Below are positions 38,201 to 50,444 of a stretch of DNA of 64,000 nt, piece by piece. Numbering within the stretch: the stretch's first letter is position 1; every line of letters begins with the position of its first letter. Source of the stretch: Ciona savignyi. Its lineage: Eukaryota > Chordata > Ascidiacea > Phlebobranchia > Cionidae. The stretch lies in assembly GCA_000149265.1 (NCBI GenBank), contig CH003407.1, positions 912,692 to 976,691 on the forward strand, written 5' to 3'. The position numbers and the translations under genes were made by a program. The notes beneath the pieces are model-generated. The model made no database searches and had not been told where the DNA came from. It saw only the letters and a program-made list of their open reading frames with translations.

Positions 38201-39291
38201 CCGGCGAGCAAATGAAGCCCTTCCGATCTAAAGCTAATCATATCAACAGATCACGCTTCACACGCGCGCGCTAATTAACGGACAAAATGCAACATTATTT
38301 GCATTGCACGACGCATATAATCGCACTTAGCAAAGTTCAGCCAACGAAAATCAGTGAAATCACATTCTAAAATTAAATACAAGTTTAAAGGAATGGACAA
38401 CCGTAAAATATGGTCAACAAATGTTGGTAAAAAAGAATGAAACATACGATCATACCAATGTATTTCCAATCCGTCAATTGATTAATAAAGCACAATCTGG
38501 AGCGACAGAACTACCTGCAATAGCGCACTACCTGCGTATTCGATCCATTTATGACCCCACAGGCTCATTTACACACATTTTTGGCAGTTCTGAAACTCGC
38601 CTGGAATCGCTGCTTGCAAACGCGACTAAATTTTCCCTTTTTGTTTATGTCGTCACACAGTGAACGAGCGAAAGCTATGAAACATTCATCGATTATGACG
38701 TAACAGACGCCAACAATGACCGTCGCGCTAACGACGCCATTGTTACGTATTAATCCATGCAACGTGAAAATCCAAAATTGCAATATGCACCCATACGGAA
38801 CAATGCGACGCCATTGATTCAGGTTTATCACTGATAATCATCAAAAATAACTAAACGAAAACTGTTTTTAAACGTGCAAACAACCTTCTCAATACGCCAT
38901 GCTTTTGCGCATAGCTCCTGTGTTTTACCTTTTTTAAACAAATAAAAACCAAAATCGCGATAAAATTAAACATTCAATATTTCTTACTAAAAACTAGTTA
39001 GTAGCATTAACAAGCCCCCCGCTTTAAAGGTAACGAATGAGCGCTAACTGGTACACCGTGTTCTTACACAATGTCAGTGCGCGTGCGATCGCGAACGTCG
39101 AATGGATCATTGTCCCGCATTGTGACGAAACAATGGGCGAGGAAACGAAGCGCGTCGGCGCCACCGAACCCCGAGAAGACAACTTTCACTCGACCGACAT
39201 CCCGGCCTCGCACGACCGCAGAACAAGCCTTACAACCCGGGCCTTTATATCATAACATATCGACTAATCTACTTACAAGCAGCGAAATCAT
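26089..39291 (-). CDS. Isl: Islet LIM-homeodomain transcription factor (two apparent frameshifts)
   Basis: Minus-strand exons, 5' to 3': 39291-39277 (tentative), 38030-37694, 33578-33389, 30207-30022, 28261-27882, 26714-26528 and 26235-26089. The protein has a long N-terminal extension, LIM1 from about residue 125, LIM2 from about 187, a homeodomain near 289-348 ([20 protein letters not shown] and [14 protein letters not shown]) and an Islet-type C-terminal tail with PVEV-like and [17 protein letters not shown] motifs. Islet is a nuclear DNA-binding regulator; in ascidians it acts in motor ganglion neurons, adhesive palps and pharyngeal muscle precursors. Exons join in phase except that one extra base is present in each of exons 30207-30022 and 26714-26528. 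Discounting both gives 479 residues. As written, the frame breaks in LIM2. Everything outside these two bases looks constrained, so an assembly error is more likely than a pseudogene. Confidence 0.9.
26528..26714 (-). CDS. Isl: Islet C-terminal exon (one extra base)
   Basis: Acceptor TTGGCAG and donor CTG/GTAAGT. Contains [32 protein letters not shown] and QSEIEQPA. Just after QPA the read frame gives LPTTG, whereas the next frame gives FQQL, as in vertebrates (QPAFQQLVNFSE). This points to one surplus base, probably in the CCC run of GGCCCTTCC on the minus strand. Confidence 0.88.
27882..28261 (-). CDS. Isl: Islet homeodomain exon
   Basis: Acceptor TTCCAG and donor CAG/GTAATT. Starts [12 protein letters not shown] and carries the full homeodomain with recognition helix [15 protein letters not shown], then a glutamine-rich stretch. 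Compared with vertebrate Islet it has ANCRPD for ANPRPD and GLSSRV for GLSPRV. Confidence 0.96.
30022..30207 (-). CDS. Isl: Islet LIM2 exon (one extra base)
   Basis: Acceptor TTGCAG. Reads [20 protein letters not shown], then [20 protein letters not shown]. After EDGL the frame goes out: the expected FCKVDHE, with the last zinc ligands, is found one base over. The exon is 186 bases where phase requires 185. The donor GTGACGTCA is itself one of the window's TGACGTCA palindromes. Confidence 0.92.
30241..30313 (+). mobile_element. tRNA-like SINE head
   Basis: A-box-like TAGCCGAGTGGTTAAG and B-box-like GAGTTCGAAACC at tRNA spacing, but the ends GGTCAGT and the 3' side do not pair as an acceptor stem, so this is a tRNA-derived repeat and not a working tRNA gene. 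Confidence 0.6.
30645..30745 (-). mobile_element. tRNA-like SINE
   Basis: The minus strand reads CGTGGCCGAATGGTTAAAGC then GACCGATACATAAA, and further on GGTTCGAATTC. Confidence 0.6.
32020..32226. mobile_element. MITE, GGGAAACTAAAAGGAGGGAA family
   Basis: Starts CTAAAAGGTAAGGGAAAGCGG and ends CTTTCCCTCTTTCAGTTTCCCC as a loose inverted repeat, with an AACCCT-rich centre. Relatives at 48525, 49190, 49465 and 62430. Confidence 0.6.
32988..33205 (+). repeat. CACCTG-containing repeat, four copies
   Basis: The unit (C)CACCTGTC(A/T)AATTGCGCC(A/T)CATTT occurs near 32991, 33043, 33111 (CGCCTG) and 33187, spaced 52-76 bases. Three copies keep an intact CACCTG E-box. Lies in an Islet intron. Confidence 0.65.
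33389..33578 (-). CDS. Isl: Islet LIM1 exon
   Basis: Acceptor CCCACAG and donor AG/GTAGGC. Reads [20 protein letters not shown], then [15 protein letters not shown] and [10 protein letters not shown], with all eight zinc ligands of LIM1 present. Phase 1 in and phase 2 out. Confidence 0.96.
33579..37693. other. Islet intron between N-terminal and LIM1 exons
   Basis: 4.1 kb, AT-rich, with TGACGTCA at 33982 and 34158. No exon or RNA gene recognised. As an early intron of a developmental regulator it may hold enhancers, but nothing in the sequence proves this. Confidence 0.5.
37694..38030 (-). CDS. Isl: Islet N-terminal extension exon
   Basis: Acceptor TTCATTAG and donor G/GTAAGT, which joins LIM1 in phase. 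Open over 112 codons: [20 protein letters not shown] ... [14 protein letters not shown] ... ASLNC. Vertebrate Islet has only about 17 residues before LIM1. The only in-frame methionine is near the end (AMVDPH), so an upstream start exon or that internal start must be used. Confidence 0.75.
39277..39291 (-). CDS. Isl: candidate Islet first coding exon
   Basis: ATG ATT TCG CTG CTT followed by GTAAGT gives MISLL ending in phase 0, as the exon at 38030 needs. It is very short and unsupported by homology; an untranslated first exon with internal initiation is an alternative. Confidence 0.35.
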
Positions 39292-42200
39292 CCCAACAAT
39301 TCGTTGTTGTATTTAGAATTTCCATATACAGCAGCACTCGCCTGCCCTGTAACCGGTGCATACTGATTCGAGCACCCATATTGACTTGCATAAATAATCT
39401 GTTCTTACCCCGTATTAATTTCATATACCACTTGTGACCATTGTTAATGAGATTAAGCGGCGACGATTACCGCAGGCGGAAACGTTCACATGCTGACGTG
39501 GGAAAGGGCACCAAGAATCTGACTGTCCTGCCGCAAACCTATTGTGCGGTCTCTCCTTCCCGTATTTGTATCTGAGACAATATGGCTGGAATACTAAGAA
39601 TTGAGTTTCAATTGCGGCCACGCTTTTATCTCGTTGCATTCATCAGCAAAATTCGAAAGAGATGTTGTAGCCGCCAGGACTATATTGGGACGGAACTCAC
39701 TGAAAGTCCCTTGATAATTCGCTGTAGTTTTATGAACGGTACAAACTGTACTATGTATGAGGCTGCTGATCATATCTGCCTTACTGTTCGCAAACATATG
39801 TCTCATTTTCACTTCACCAGATGAAGCTCGACTATTAATCTGCTGTCGTTTGCAACTGGGCGTAAAATACATAAATATCATGCTTGGCAGATACGTAATA
39901 CATAATAGTTTCGTGGAAATACACAACTTTAAACACCTGGAACGCTGTCTTCAGTTAAACTTTATGCACCATCGACATGTATCCGTTTTCAAAACTAACC
40001 AGTGAACTTAACTTTGAGTGAAATTCGATATTTGGGCTGAAATTGTCACAACTTATATCGAACACGTGTGCCAACTGAGGCGGAAAATGACAATGAGATT
40101 ATTAACAATCTCTATTCTGTTGGCACAATGAATAACAGAACGTAACTTTAACACAACATACATATTTTAGAAAATCCAAACCAAACAAAACAACTTTAAC
40201 ACAAAATTATCTCAATTTGTTTCGAGTTTTAACCTTCATAGCCTTAAATCATATTAGTTAAACATGGACTTCCGTACTGCTTGAGTAATTAGCTAGCTAA
40301 TCTAATACTAGCGCACAAAAATGGTCGCCTCTTTTCGAAAGTTTAGGCTCCAGTTACTAGGTCGGCTGCTATCTTTGTAGTGTTGTTTTGTAGACACCAA
40401 GGTATGGCTTCTCGCCAATATAACTCGGGCCTCTGTTAAGGAACCCAATTTTAGGCAACTGTGGTCGCTGTTTTATCGTTTTATTGCATTTTTTATTTTT
40501 CTGTAGTGAAAAAATTGTGAATGAATGCGTTAATGAATAAACCATATCCAAGTAAATGTGGTTTAGCAATTTATGAATTTGTATATTTGAAAAACAGTGG
40601 TTTATATTTTAGTTTCACGATTTTAGCAATTGTCATTCATTTTCTCTTGTTTAACAATTGAAAATTTTCTAAAAAGCTCTTTTTTATTTCGTTTAACACG
40701 CCTAGTACTTGTGAAGCGACAGAAATGTTCACGCAAAATGATTGTAGCCCGACTAACTGACTTGCTGACAGCTAGGACTGACAGACTAAACCCCAAATTA
40801 CACGGGTGATTTGCAAAATAAAACTGGGGGCTTCGCTACAAATTTTACACCATTTTGTAACGGAAGACGGGCTTAAGTTTAATTTAATAATTTTAAAATC
40901 GCTGTATCAATACGTTTTTTCGTAAAATGTAGGTTAAATATGTTTATGAATCTGACTATTCATTTATGTTTAATTGAACACACATTGAGCAAAAAATGTT
41001 CAATTGAACACACATTGAGCAAATTTGGTAAATTGTTAACGGCGTTAATGTTTAGATAGAAAGAACATACTTAAGGCAGACGCGGCCATTTTGTATTTCC
41101 AAAATTTCAGAACAAGTTTTTTTTAACAAAACTGGCTCAAATATTAATAATTTAGTGCTGAAAAAAAGAAATACCATTTCGCAGATGGCACATATCTGCC
41201 TGAACTGTCCAAGTCACACTTTCTCAGTAAAAACAATAACGGAATAATATAGCAATTCACGATGTCATCTGATACATTTGTATCTTCACAAATCGAGGCT
41301 TAATTTTTATCTGAAATCTCAACTGCAATTTTGCGGCATGGGGTAGACTGTCGGTCGGGTTGTCCACTTCGGTCGCGAATTCGCTTTCTTTCTTTTTCTC
41401 TCGGCGTCGGCACGTTTGATGTGCGCCCTTCTCGCTTTCTAGAATCTCGCATCAACTTCTATTACGTCACAATACCAAAGCGCGATTCGCTGCGAGGTTG
41501 TAAAAAGAGCTTTAAATATTGTAAAATCAACATTTGTGGCCGAAAACAACCGAAAGTTGTAAAACAAAGCAACCCTTTATGTGAGGTGTGGTTGTAAAAG
41601 AAACTGCCATGCCTCGGTTGTATCCGTTCTAAGCTCAATAAAAATGTGACTTCGAAACAATTTCAAAACTATCCTTTTAGTCCGGACAAAATCGGATGTC
41701 GTTTTAGCGTCGTTTGTTGCTTGTTTATGCGAACCATTCGCCAACTGACGGGATTTCAACGCCTGTAAATGACTGAGCTTTTAAAAAATGTGACGCTTAT
41801 AAATTGGTACTGTAAATTTATCCACAAAGACAGCATACATAATGTGGACTTTGGTAAGGCAATGGCGTTGGTATACGTGGAGGTATGTATAAAGATGAAA
41901 ATTCCGCCTGAAATCGCGTTATATCAACTTCAGAATCAGATGCAAGCTGACAAGGCTCAAGGCTTATGATTTAAAATCTCCCTCGAAATCCGGGTTCAAC
42001 CTAAAGGTGAAAAAAAGGGAAAGAAAATGTCGATTTTTGCCCGAGTTATAAAAATTTAATGAAGATCCTGACGTTCGGGCCAGTCATTCTAGTCAACCAA
42101 TATGAAGCATAGGAGGAATTAAAATCAGGTCCCGTTTGACACTTTTAATAAAATATAAAATAGCACTGATCAACTTTATAGTCTTTCTACATGTGTAAAA

Positions 42201-45200
42201 ACGGACCGATCAAAATTAGGCATATTTTTAGTTTTACTATTAAATTCCCCAAAGGCATTATTTCCGTGTGGATACCCTTATAACAGAGCCACTAATTGGT
42301 CAATTTGATCAAATACGCAGGCGGTTAGTAGATTCCTCGTGTATAGATCTTAGTTAGATGAAATATCATGTATTTGTGCGACTGAAAGGCCGAGTGATGT
42401 TTTGTTTTGTGTTTTTCATAAGTGTTTTTTTCACTATATACCCTGTGTCCTTTTGTGTGATAACCCGTATAGTACACTGCAGTCTAATATTTAACACAGC
42501 CGAATATAACGCAGAGGCCAACCTCGCAACACAAGACGCTTTGTGCAGCGCGCTAACTTCCCAAGGGGAAGCCTGGATTCACGACGTCACAGGGGAATGC
42601 GGTGTTTCGTCATTGTTGCGTCACTTTCCCTTATTATTCTCGACTCACATTAGGTCAATTGGGTTCGGAATTTTTCAAAAAATTCACGTTAAATTAATAG
42701 CAGGCAGTACTGTAATAGCCAAGACTTTAAACAGACCGTTGATTATTCCACCTTCCAGTTTAAATAGCAAACTATGGGGATTGTTACTATCGACGAAAGC
42801 TTAGCTTACTATTAAGGAGTTATGCGTAGTGGGAAAACGTACTGCAAGATGTCTTTCATTTCTAAAAAATCTCCAAATTAACCCCAAATTAATTTTTAAT
42901 GTTTGTAAATGAACTGTATTTGCAAAAAAAAAGAAAGTATTTTAATTTTGGTATTTTTTGGGTTAAAAACTTATGACAATCTGCGCCATGTTTTACTGTG
43001 CTATAGAAGCAATAATAAACGCAAGGGTTGCGTCGTGAGACGATAAATCTGGGCGCCTCATTGTCCCCAAATATAATTAACTCAATATGTTTGGTGACGA
43101 CATAATGTCGCCCGATTATGACGCAATATGGCGACGGGTGACGTCGATAATAAGCCGATTGATGACGTAATAATGTCCTACAAGTATTGGGCTTCTGTCG
43201 CTTTTTGAGATGAAATTTAGTTCTTATTTCGATTTTTTAGAAAAATAACGATTATTTTTGTACGAAACGTAACTTGATGAATAGACCTTGGGTAAAAAGT
43301 CGTTAAAATAAACCTTAATTGTACTCGAGCTATTGCTGTTGATTTTTCTTTCATTTTCGCCGATTCTTATAAAATTAACTTTTTCGATAATTTTCAGGGT
43401 AAAATGACGTAATTTCCATATTTTTCAGGCCGGCCCACGGGTCGAATACTTAATCCACGATAATCCATGATTTATAACAAGAGCTTGGAGTATAAGCTGA
43501 GTCGGGTCGATAGCTCATTTACAAATTGAACACGCGTTTCGTGTAATAACTCCACGAATACAAACTCTTACATCTCGTACAAAACGATGCGTTTTTATAA
43601 AACTTTATTATTTCTAGACTCTGGAGATTCTAGCCCGTTTGCGCCACCGCGTGCTCGGAAACTTTCAATTGTATTACGTAACAAAGTGGATTATGATGTC
43701 AGCATTTCGAACAATGTGTTGCTAATCAAATCCCGCACTAACTCGATGTCAAATCAATTAAACAGTCCAACTAACCAGATTTGTATGCAAGCCTCGAGGG
43801 ATTTCCCCCAGTTCGATTTCGCGATTAAAAGAAGTTTTAACTGTGACGTCATCGACCGTGCATAATTAGGCCGGTCACAGGGTGTCGCTGGTCCATGATT
43901 TTTAATGCGATTTGTGTATTTGATTTAAAATAAAAGAAATTTTGTGTTACTGCTACCGGAAGCCCTATACGCACTTATAGTATAAGAATTCGCGAGAATG
44001 TATTATAAATAAAGATGCGTTTATAACGGCTAAGCTGTAAAAACTAAATCTAAATGTAAACTTTTAAAATCTGGCGCGCTTGCGAAGGGACGGTCTCGGG
44101 CAAAAATGTCTTTATTGTGGTTCGTCAAGTAGGGGGTAAGATAAACAAGTGGTCAGTTTTGATTTCCCTTTGATTTCCGCATTTCTAGATAGGAAAGTCA
44201 TTATTCAATCGAAACCCTCGAATATTCCAGCTGGACGGCACTTCAGTGGCTTGCCTTCGAATTTGGACGCGATAAGACTGCGATTTCAGCGGCTCGCGCT
44301 TTCTACTTCGACTACCTCACGGTTTTCGTCAGTCAACGAGCGCGGCATCGCGTCCGGGCCCGAAGCCTCAACGGGGCGAACGCTAAAATCAGTAGGGACG
44401 TCGTGGCTTCGCCTGTCATATGCTACACGAAGCTTAACATCTACCATATCTAACCAGACCGAACATTGCCACAATAACCGCGCTCAACTGCTGATACTGT
44501 ACAGTTTAGCCTTGTCATAACTTGTTTATTGCGTCACACACGCCCTCTGTGCTCTCCTAAAACTCTACTTTGACCTCACAAAGAACATTGTTGTGCTGTA
44601 TACAAACTTCCCGCCGAAATGAAAACACGAGGTACAGTTGTTCATGCAACAAAATTAAACTTTTATGGCTTTCTAGGGAACCGCGCATGATTAGCTGCAG
44701 CAAACAAGACATGATTAGCTGCAGCAAGGACGTCGTAAATCTGTCCTCCGTGCAATCTGTGAAATAATTTAGCATTTTGATGAATTTTAAGCACGACATA
44801 TTAAACAAACTCTGTAGAAGTCTCTGTATTTTTATGAATTAAAAGCAGAAGTAAACATTTTAATTTAACAACTACGGAATGTTTGAAATAATTTGAAATA
44901 ACCTCCTGGTGTTGAAAATGGCACAATCAATTGACGATTTTATTTATAAAATTATGATTACATGTTTGTCTTACTGGAATTTTATAGATTTTTGCCGTTT
45001 GCAGTGTTTTGCTATGAAATCATGTCGCTATGGTTAAGCCTGCAGTTAAAATAGCAAAGGGTTGGGCTTGAAAACACAAAGATTCAACGCTAAATATACC
45101 AAGACTGAAAAGATCACAGGTCGTGGCTTGTTTAAACACTTTCTACCAAGGCACCTGCTGCGTGTTTTTACAGAGTCGGTTGTTCTTTGTTGCTTGTGTC

Positions 45201-46114
45201 TTTTACGCCACCACCAGTACACCTCGCGTGTAGATTATGACAAGGCCCTGTGAAAGATAACCGAACATGTCGAGAAGATACGGAGTGGGGAAATACCCGA
45301 AAGTAGGAATGTGTTAAAGGAATGTCAGCAATCTCGAAGTGACAACGCTGTCAGAGATATATTTGATTTACGATTTCGATGTCAATCAGCTGATAACCTT
45401 CCGCGCATCTGTTTTACCCGTGGGAAGATTGATAACGATTGTGGCAATTGAAAATTTCGACCGGGAATAGATAGGAATTTGATTTCCAGATTTCCGTTTG
45501 GAATCAACTACCAAAAATAACAGATCTTTCCAAACTCCGACCTTGATCACCGCGCTTATTGGATATCTTTGAAATTTTTAATGGGGTCACTAAAACACGC
45601 TTCGACTTACAGGGCCTGTGCTTACTACTGTTCTTTAAGAACTTCCGCATACCGATACCTATACCATAGCTTTCTCAAACTCCAACTTTTGTTTAAAAAT
45701 CTTGATTATGCGTCATAATTACGTCATCTATTGAGGCGTTTAAAATAATCCATCAAAATTGATCTTTCGTTAAGGTCAATTTAAAAGTTTGGCGAAAATA
45801 TTAATTCACACGAAACTGAAATTGGAATTAAACTTCTAATAGTACTGTGCGCTTAAGTCATATACTACCTCATTTTTTATTCGTTCTTTACAGTAAAAAG
45901 CAAGGAATACAGTACATTTAAAGAAAGCCATTAAATCCGATATGTATTGTTCGTTTGTGCTGCACCAGTCGGAATACCACATGCCCGCTGTTGCTTTACT
46001 AAGGCGCTTATGTAGTGTGATCTTCGAAAGATATACCCAAAATTTTGAGTGTCCGTATGATTCCAGTGGATCTAGGAAGCGACCGTTTAGTGCCTTGTTT
46101 AGGGAATCATATGC

Positions 46115-46310
46115 GAAGAGGACGGTCGCGTGGCCGAATGATTAACGTGACCGATATACACTAAAAAACAGTGACCCTCAAAATCAAAATGCAGGCAATA
46201 ACTGTGACAGAATGGTTAACCCGACCGATACATATATACCAATTCTAACTATAAAATCGGTCTTGGTGACGAGCCAAAGATTCAAACTGAACAAATAACT
46301 GCGAAGGATA
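46115..46310 (+). mobile_element. two tRNA-like SINE heads
   Basis: GCGTGGCCGAATGATTAACG then TGACCGATATAC near 46127, and GACAGAATGGTTAACCCGAC then CGATACATATA near 46206. A CAAAGATTCAAACT stretch follows. Confidence 0.55.
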
Positions 46311-46554
46311 TGGGTTCAACATAATAATAAAATCTAGAACTTTTAGGGGACTACCTCATTGCAGTAATACATTTCTGTTCGTAGAATTCTTTAAATAAAT
46401 CATTCACCCTGGTCGATTGGCCACGCCACCTCTGTGCGGTATAAAATATATTTATGCCAAATTCCGACCTCACGAGGGGGGCCGTTACTAAATCCATTTT
46501 TTATTTAGAATTCAGTAAATGAACCGATCGCACGACTGATTTTTTTACCTCCAA

Positions 46555-46735
46555 GTTTCGAATTCATGACGGGCTGACCACTAACGCCTTTTATAGTTAT
46601 GGGGAATAGTATATGAATCGCCTCGTAAACCAATTTTTGTGTTTTTTTTACCGAACTAAGGATGGGTTTGCACTAAGACCGTTTTTATATAGTTGGGATA
46701 TGTGTCGGTCGCGTTAACCATTCGGCGACACTACG
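46555..46735 (-). mobile_element. tRNA-like SINE
   Basis: The minus strand reads TGTCGCCGAATGGTTAACGC then GACCGACACATATC, and beyond it GAATTCGAAACTTGG. Confidence 0.6.
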
Positions 46736-47211
46736 GTTCTACTCTATACGAGTGACGTCACGTGACAAAATAACCCCGTCGCAATATCCCCAGCCGCGGC
46801 GCTTATCCAGGTCGTGCATCGGATAAGCTTTACCGTAACAGTTCGAAAAAAGTACTCTCAGCCCTAACCGCCCGACCATATGTTCTGGAACACGTAACAA
46901 TCGATTTCGCGCACGAAACAATCGATCTTTTAATTCCCTCACAATCGTGTGCCCTTTTCCGACGTCACCGTTTATCGTGCCAGGAATCTGTGATTTTAAC
47001 GCTTTTCGTAGAGTTTTAGAACCTTATCTTGCTAAGATGCATCCAACTGTCTGTGACACATATAACGCAACAAAGGTTAAGCATAGCAACCATGCAAGTT
47101 AAACAGCTCGTACACGACCTCTAGTGGCTGAGAGTGGCCAAACGCCCCGTTCGCTAGAGGTAAAAATCTGCATGTTTTTATAAAGGGTGGTGTGTTTGAA
47201 TGATTCCACAC

Positions 47212-47335
47212 AGCTATACGGTCGTGGGGCTGAATGGTTAACGCGACCGCTACACATACCGACTTTCATACAAAAAAACGGTCTTAGTAACGAACCCATT
47301 ATGGGTTCGAAACTAAGGACGGTAAAAACAATAAA
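47212..47335 (+). mobile_element. tRNA-like SINE
   Basis: GTCGTGGGGCTGAATGGTTA then ACGCGACCGCTACACATACC, followed by CCCATTATGGGTTCGAAAC, which has the B-box form. Confidence 0.65.
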
Positions 47336-48524
47336 AAAATGATTCCACACAGCTAAGCTTGGGACAAATCTTTGTCCCGTTAAAAACAATAAATAGCTAT
47401 TTAAACGAATGGTTAATGCGACCAATACAGAATTCAATAGAAAGGGATATTAATAACTGAGCTCATCATGTTACTGGCTTGTGTGTTTATATATAATTTT
47501 GATTTATTTTGTACTTTCAGTTAGGGATTTGTTGATTCTTTTAACTTTTTTATTTATACATTTACAATTTGTCGTTTAATTTTGTATTTTTAGTTAATTA
47601 CCTTGTGATTGACCTGTGACCAATGCTGATAATAATTTGCTGTCTGTTTTGATCCTTTTGAAACATAACGATGGCGCTGTGATTATGACATGTGGCCCTC
47701 TCTTGGTCATGGTACTTAAATAAGTGTTTTTCTGGGTAACAATGACGGTGATTCCCCAATATTTGTTTGGAAGCAGCATGTGCTTGGCTACGCGTCGATG
47801 TTCTCGTTTAGCTGTGACGTTTTGTACTAGTGGAGCAGTGCTTTTTTAATTATGGAGCAGAACAGTTCTTTGTTATAAAAGTGTTAATTATACATCTCGT
47901 AGGTGTTTGTTGGTAAAAAGTTGCAGAAGTACGGAGAATAACAAACTGACAAAGTAAAAAGATAAAGAAATTATTCAAAAGGTAACTTATCCATATTTAA
48001 CTTTTTGTTTAAAAACAGAGTGTAATGTACGAACCTCGAATCATTATTGGAGAAAAAATCGGTACAAAACGGAAATGACAACATTTTCTGGTCAGTTGTT
48101 TGTATTATTATATTGAGTTTGCACGTTTAAAAAGACAGAATATAAAAAAATCAAACAAACACAGGTACGTGTGCATGATTTTGGTCTAAAGGCATGTTTA
48201 TGCTGCGTAAAATGGCACATTTACATATTGCACTTTGTACAACTAACATCATACCACTATCAACCACAATATAAACAGCAGGTAAATCCAACTGAAAAGA
48301 AGGGAGGCCGCCAAATGTTCTATCTTCAGGAGGCATAATTTTTCTACTGCGGTTACCTACATTCTATAAATGCAATCTACCAAACCAGCCGACTAAAACC
48401 AAAAATAGGGTGGTTGGCTAATTCATAGGTTGTATAAACTGCTGTGGTGGTATCAAAACCACCATATAACTGGCTGGCTGTGTAATTGGCCAGGACACCA
48501 TTAAAACCTAGCCGATTACCGGGA

Positions 48525-48690
48525 ATACTAAAAAAAGGAAAGTGCAGACCAAATTAAAGATTGGGCTGTTAGCGTTAGTGCTTGGGCTAGAGTTAGGGTA
48601 AGTTCTGGGATTGAGAGTAGTGTTTAAGGTAGGGTTAAAATTATTTTTTTATAGTTTGAGTGATTTTCTCTCATTCCCACCTGTTAGTTT
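48525..48690. mobile_element. MITE fragment, GGGAA-CTAAAAGGAGGGAA family
   Basis: Begins GGGAATACTAAAAAAAGGAA and has the TTAGGGT-rich inside of the family. Confidence 0.5.
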
Positions 48691-49189
48691 TGCTACGGAT
48701 TACCAAATTGACAAAACGCCGTCGCACTGTCTTCATTGTACTGCAACACACTATAAGCGTTCAGGCATTCGACTAAGGGCACGAGGTATTCTGACAATTT
48801 CTAAGGTTATGCGGGTTTCCATCCCAATGATAAATGTTTTAGGTCAATACTTATAGGAAGAAAATAGGGATCGATCAAGTCGTTGACGACAAAAACATGA
48901 TTTTTATTTCCAAAAAAATTGCCCGCTAGACGTCGCTGACAAGTTGACAAAACGGACGAGACACAATTCGTAAGGAACGATTTAATTTGATTGGGTTGTC
49001 TTCAACTGTGCACAACTTCTTTCCAACATTCACTGTGACGTAAATTACACCGCTTGTTGTGAAAGAAAAAAACGTTAAAAGATGGATACAATTCCTAAAG
49101 TTATTAAAACAAATTAAATTTTAATAAACAATCATCAACATTTTTAAAAGAGTGAAGATAACCTGTATATAATTTCCAAAATCCCTGGT

Positions 49190-49394
49190 ACTCACACTGG
49201 AAATACTAAAAGGAGGGAAGCGGAAAACTGCTCACTAAAACTATGGAAACTAATTCTACCCCTGCTCCAAACACCAATCTTAACCATAAAACTAACTCTT
49301 AAGCCAACCCCAACACTAACCCTAACGCCCTAATTTTCATTTTACCGTTTCCCTCCTTACCTTATCCCCTCTTTCCCTCCTTTTAGTTTTCCCT
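49190..49394. mobile_element. MITE, near complete
   Basis: The left end GGAAATACTAAAAGGAGGG pairs with the right end CCCTCCTTTTAGTTTTCCC. The centre has CCCAACACTAACCCTAAC. Confidence 0.7.
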
Positions 49395-49464
49395 ATTCGC
49401 ACGAACATAGCAAGGTACCAAACTATGTGACTGTTGAAATCCCAATAAGTAAAGCCAGCAATTC

Positions 49465-49680
49465 GGGGGAAGCTAAAAAGGGAATGAGGAAAGTAGGAGA
49501 GAAGAAAAACTGCTCAATAAAATAAATATTATGACATTGAAGTTAGAGTTGGGGCTGTGGGTAAAGTTAGGTTTAATTCTGAGGTTGAGATTTGGGGAAA
49601 GTGTTTTGGGAAAGTTAGAATACGTTCCCATAGATTTAATGTACAGTTTCCAGCCTTCCCTCTTTCCACCTTTTCGTGTT
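49465..49680. mobile_element. MITE, second adjacent copy
   Basis: The left end GGGGGAAGCTAAAAAGGGAA pairs loosely with the right end TTCCCTCTTTCCACCTTTTC. The interior is in the opposite orientation to its neighbour at 49190. Confidence 0.6.
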
Positions 49681-50444
49681 ATGTAATGCAGTGCACACAT
49701 CAATTATGCTGCGCATGGTGGCCTTCGTAAACTAACTCTCTTAGCTGACCGGCCGTTGTTTCATTACGTCACATTTAATCGCGTTTTTCTTCCTACGATC
49801 ATTAAAATTTATTAAGCCTACAACAGAAATTTTAAGACCCTCGTCTAAAAAATGTAACATTTTTTGAAGGACGTTTAAAAATGAACAAATCTGGGTCTTT
49901 TTCAGAAGATATAGATTTTGATGGTCAAATAGGACTTACCATATATCTTTAACTAGCTGTGTAAGATCAACAACGAAAAGAAATTACAGAGATTTTGGTT
50001 CAGTAAGCAGAAATGAATCACATTTTATTTTAACAATATTTTAAACTTCTTGATTTTTCTTTCGGTTGTAGTGTAGTTGGACAAATGTTATTTTAAACCA
50101 ATTACCCCCCAAGAAAGTTGTATGAAGAAAAATTATTAAGAAAACACCAATTAGGTACAAGGTTTGCCATTCAGTCATTTGCAATGAAAAGGTTACCTTT
50201 AAGATTTCCTTTAAACTTTATTTGAAGTTCTGTATTCCATCAATCTTTTTTAATGGACAGATGATACAGCTGACAGCGACTACGCCTGAATAAGTTACTA
50301 CTGGTATTGCAAAATGTTTTTAAATTAAGTTTAAAGGACAATTTTCAGCACACCAGCTAAACTTTAAACGATTTAAACACCATATTGAAATGCGTGCGAA
50401 GAATTCTTCATCACCTGTGTTTTCTTTGTTGATTCATGGTTTCG

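Noticed and set aside
41769..41969. 66-codon plus-strand frame beginning MTELLKNVTLINWY
   Set aside because: Starts with ATG and has reasonable composition, but no splice, similarity or upstream signal; could be a small gene, cannot be supported.
42358..42804. 148-codon plus-strand open frame with hydrophobic start
   Set aside because: No splice sites, repeats of known domains or recognisable similarity; contains the common GACGTCA motif and lies in AT-rich spacer.
44149..44520. 123-codon plus-strand open frame
   Set aside because: Starts from a non-ATG codon (GTG) and both strands are open in a GC-richer island; no domain seen.
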